The position numbers and the translations under genes were made by a program. From NCBI RefSeq assembly GCF_048128805.1, contig NC_136019.1, positions 14,004,905-14,068,904 of the forward strand: a DNA stretch of 64,000 bases, given 5' to 3'. How positions within the stretch are numbered: position 1 is the stretch's first letter; the number at the start of each line of letters is the position of its first letter. Source of the stretch: Centroberyx gerrardi (Eukaryota > Chordata > Actinopteri > Beryciformes > Berycidae). The notes under the pieces are model-generated. The model saw only the letters and a program-made list of their open reading frames with translations, did no database searches and was not told the DNA's origin. This document shows positions 60,505 through 64,000 of this stretch, piece after piece.

Positions 60505-61861
60505 TGCATATATACGGTTCAATGGTATTCTGGGGGGTGAAGTAGGCAATAACGGCAGCCATTTTGCTCAGGCAGCTTAAGTGTTTCTGTTAGACTGACA
60601 AATGTTTTCAAAGGGTTCTGAAATTATCTGACGTGAAAAGTTTGAAAGACAAAGCAGCAATCAACTGATTAGTCAGAAGGCCGCGTCCGCATTTATATTT
60701 TAGCTAAAAAAAAAAAACAGCTGATGAGAAGAATTGTTTTCATGGGGTTTTTCCTCAGTATGTCAGTATGACCAAGTGGTCCCAACTTTAAGTCAGCTGA
60801 GGATATACTGAAAAATTAATGTAAATAAAAGGAAAATATTTAGGATTTAACTTCTCTCAACTTCTGTCATTACACCTTTAAAAAAATACAATCCATAAAT
60901 ACTGACACTAGAAGTCAAACTAAAAAACTAAACTACAACTACCAAAACCACACTGTAACCTAACTAAAACTAAACTGAAATTGACATAAAAATGGAAAAC
61001 TACATAAAAATAAAAAGTAATGAAAAATCCCAAACTAGTGCAGCAGCAAGTAGTGATAGGAGAGATTCAAGAAAGATAGGAAATAAATAAGAACAGAGCA
61101 ATGCAACAACAGTGCAAAAAGCATTATCCAACATTAGCACAATGTGCAAAATAGCAACAGTCGCCTATATAGCAAAACTCACAGAGACAATAAAAACTGT
61201 GAAATATGTACATTATGTAAGAGGTGAAGAATTTTGAAATTATTAAACCATATTTTACAAATATCAATAGATATATGCATTATATAACAATGAGCAACTA
61301 AGATTTTAAAAACTTGCACTTTTTACCTTAAAAAAAAATGTTAATTATTATTTTACAAAACGTTTTGCCTCAGCAGCAGCAGTTTTAGATTTTGTTTCAG
61401 TGTTAGACTTTTCAGAAAGAGTTCAGTAGTTTAATTCACATTTTAGATATTTCATCCAATTAGTCTTTTTTTTTATAATCTTAATCACGTTTTGACATGT
61501 AGTTCAGTTTTTTCATCCATTGTAATTTTTCATGGGGCTGCTTGTGCTGAGAGACAGGATTCATATATTATACCATGTGCTTACTCTAAAGGCAAGGAAC
61601 ACATTAATTTATTTTACTTTAATTTCATTTTTATCTTTTTTTTGTGGCTTTTTTCATCAATTAAGATGACAAATCATTCATCAATCAAGTCTGGCTATTA
61701 TTTGAATTTCAACCTTTTCAACCTTTTCCGCCAATTTTGTCTATTTTTTGACATGTAAAAAAGTTTTTTTCTTTAACTTTTACATCTTTAAAATGTATTT
61801 AAGTTAAGTTAAGGATACTAAAAGCATCCAAGCACTGCTCTGCCTATTAAACACACATTTA

Positions 61862-62440
61862 GTTGAGTTTAGTTTATTTGATAATCAAAAACAATGCATA
61901 GCCATCAGTCATGCATTCATTAAAATCATCGAGGATAACACATAAAGTTTCCAAAACTTATTTCCAATGTGGTCCTCTTTTAAAAGACAAGAAGGCTAAG
62001 AAAACATGGCATTGGCTGGCCGAGAGTCACAGAATATACCATAAGAAAACATCAAATAAGTTATATATAAAAAAAACAGGCATATGAAATGTGCTTGTTA
62101 ATTACAATTTTCAATACAAACATCAACTAAAGATTTGAATAGTTCCCAAGAGTGATATTAACTGAGTGGTTTACTCTGCAATATTCCTCAACATACACCT
62201 CTTTACCTTCATTTTAAAAGACCTTAAACTGACAGTCTGTTTGATTTGTAGGTCCAGCTTGTTCCATTCGGAGGATCCCTGATATGACAGCTTTTTAAAT
62301 CTGTAAAGCCCAACACTGGCTATGTGTTACGGCCATGACTATCTCTTACAAATGGAAAATAATTCTTCAAATAGGTTGGAGCGTAGTTATGGATGATTCT
62401 GTGAAGCACACAGTCTGATTTGTGTGACCCCGATCGGGGC
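61862..62440 (-). mobile_element. LINE 3' fragment, antisense
   Basis: The minus strand encodes SYQGSSEWNKLDLQIKQ followed by SLRSFKMKVKR, matching the conserved C-terminal pattern of non-LTR reverse transcriptases (GxxLWNxLP...SxxSFKxxLK). Confidence 0.55.
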
Positions 62441-63047
62441 CCCGATCTCAGAGCTTAGAACAAACTCTCTTTGACACATGACACCATCAGACTTACCGTA
62501 TAATCATTTCTTTCCAAAACTATCCAGAACAAAGCGAAGAGAAATCCCCAAATTTGAAAGCAAATATCATTAAAGTAGTCATCTCACTGGGCTTAAACCA
62601 GAGATAGCCAGAGATCTTCTATGGAAAATGAAAGTTGGTGATCCATTTCAAGTCTACCAGTGTAAACCGTACCAGTGAGCAGTGATTCAGAAGCTTGACT
62701 CATTGCAGCAGTGCAGCAGCAGAGGGAGACATGCCGTGTCTGTTTCCAGTGAAAGGCAGGGGAGCAGTCATCAGGATGAAACAGTCTTCTGAGGAAAGAT
62801 GAGGTGGACTACTGAGACCAATTAGCAAGCCTGGAAAGTCCGGCAGCAGCATGCAGGTAAACTGCTCATTCTTGGGAATCATGGCAATAATTATGTAATA
62901 AATGATGTCATGTCACCCAGTACTGCTTCAATGTGACTAACTTCAGGGACTCGTACATGTTTTTTGTCTCAAGCTGAGTTTTAGATTACAGTAGTGCTAT
63001 CAGTTCCAAACCAGAAAAACATAAAGGTTCCTGAGAAAAACACTCCC

Positions 63048-63225
63048 TTTTTTTTTTTAACCATCTCTTTATTGAGTTTTTTCCAAAGGTAATGACATAC
63101 AGTACGTGATATATTTCGCCAAGTAATATACAAAATATATAACTACCTTTTCCCTACGCTCTAATCCCACCACCCCCATACCTCCCAGCCCTACCCCCCA
63201 GTCCCACCCAAGCAGGCTACAACTT
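63048..63225 (-). mobile_element. Possible L1-like 3' end
   Basis: A T run, CTCTTTATTGAG (AATAAAGAG on the minus strand) and a C-rich stretch (CCACCCCCATACCTCCCAGC) mirror the poly(A), signal and G-rich 3' UTR of L1 elements. Boundaries are uncertain. Confidence 0.4.
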
Positions 63226-64000
63226 CAAAAATCAGAATGACAGATTAACATAGTAACTGCAGCAATGACAGTAGAATGACACTAAAATAATGTACACAAA
63301 GGTGCACATAGACAGAGATACCATACATATTGCTTCAGACGTGCATCCACGGTTTCTTGTAGGCTATTGCTATATAAACCAAATAAAAAAATAAAGCTAA
63401 GCATCATTCCAATTTGTTATCCCGGTAACAGTAGTAAAATAATATACAAATGGGCTTTTTTTCCCCTTTTAAATTAAATTTCTAAGGGACTGTACATTGA
63501 TGACTGGACAGATAAGGGTGTGGGACAGATTGTGGGATGTTAACTACAGAGAGTGTCAGCGGTTGTATGAGGACATCATTTCAAAACGGAAATTCAGTGG
63601 CTTTCTTGGCATAAAGCCAAATGATCATTGAGTATAAACTAAGGACACTGTGGCCTTCATTTATCATTACCTCAAAGCAGCCCATGCAACAACCAAATGA
63701 AGTTTTGTTACAGTAACCCTACCTAAGTACCGACTATTACTTTTCATGTTGTATTGTGCAATATAGTTGGCAAGAAGTCTTGTTTTCCAGGAAACAGCAA
63801 CAGCTTGCAGGAAATCATTGGGAAATTCCGTGTTTCCCCTGGAATTACTACACAAAAACAACGGAGGGAGTTTAAAAATACTTTTGCATGGTTATCAGTG
63901 TTTTATTAATCTTGTGTCAAGGAATTTCAAGCATGCCTTGTCAAGTACAGAAATCTAAATGTCTCGCCATCTCACCCACATACTGCTGTACAATGACCTG

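Noticed and set aside
52500..64000. A pi4k2b gene, expected next to sepsecs by mammalian synteny
   Set aside because: No exon resembling a lipid kinase was seen; it may lie beyond the window.

Overview
The window is vertebrate nuclear DNA, almost certainly from a teleost fish; the species cannot be fixed from the sequence alone. The evidence is: multi-exon GT-AG genes, the adjacent pair lgi2-sepsecs (a linkage also known in human 4p15), an L2-clade LINE, Tc1-type miniature elements with TA target sites, a tRNA-like SINE and many CA/TC microsatellites. All recognised genes lie on the minus strand.

Left part (1-31.7 kb): a young, rearranged tandem segmental duplication. Two paralogous genes encode ankyrin repeats, a long helical region, an IRE1/RNase L-type kinase domain and a C-terminal KEN ribonuclease domain. 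The copy at 19992-24668 is open across six coding exons (929 aa). The copy at 6379-11163 has the same exons, but a 5-nt deletion breaks its frame and a conserved KEN-loop Asn is replaced by Ile. A third, gene-less copy of the flanking DNA (26.7-31.7 kb) runs into the lgi2 3' UTR. A copy of that lgi2 3' flank is also present at about 4.1-4.96 kb. Insertions mark individual copies: an L2 LINE inside a 34-bp minisatellite, a solo LTR, a 982-bp terminal-inverted-repeat element and short telomere-like tracts.

Centre (31.7-37.1 kb): complete lgi2, eight coding exons, 539 aa, a secreted LRR-EPTP synaptic ligand. A roughly 900-bp minisatellite built on a GTACCAGCCTGGTAC palindrome lies just upstream (38.05-38.87 kb).

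Right part (41.6-52.4 kb): complete sepsecs, eleven coding exons, 485 aa, with PLP lysine K284, making selenocysteinyl-tRNA. Its putative promoter holds ETS- and E2F-like motifs. From 52.5 to 64 kb no known gene is recognised. A compact 122-aa reading frame at 52883-53251 has CRE and E-box motifs upstream and an AATAAA downstream, and may be a small gene. The rest is repeats: several miniature elements, a SINE, LINE fragments and a perfect 56-bp inverted repeat.

Functionally, lgi2 and sepsecs are housekeeping or neural neighbours. The ankyrin-kinase-KEN pair is the accessory system of most interest: a lineage-specific family combining the RNase L plan (ankyrin sensor, kinase, RNase) with an IRE1-like DFG-containing kinase.
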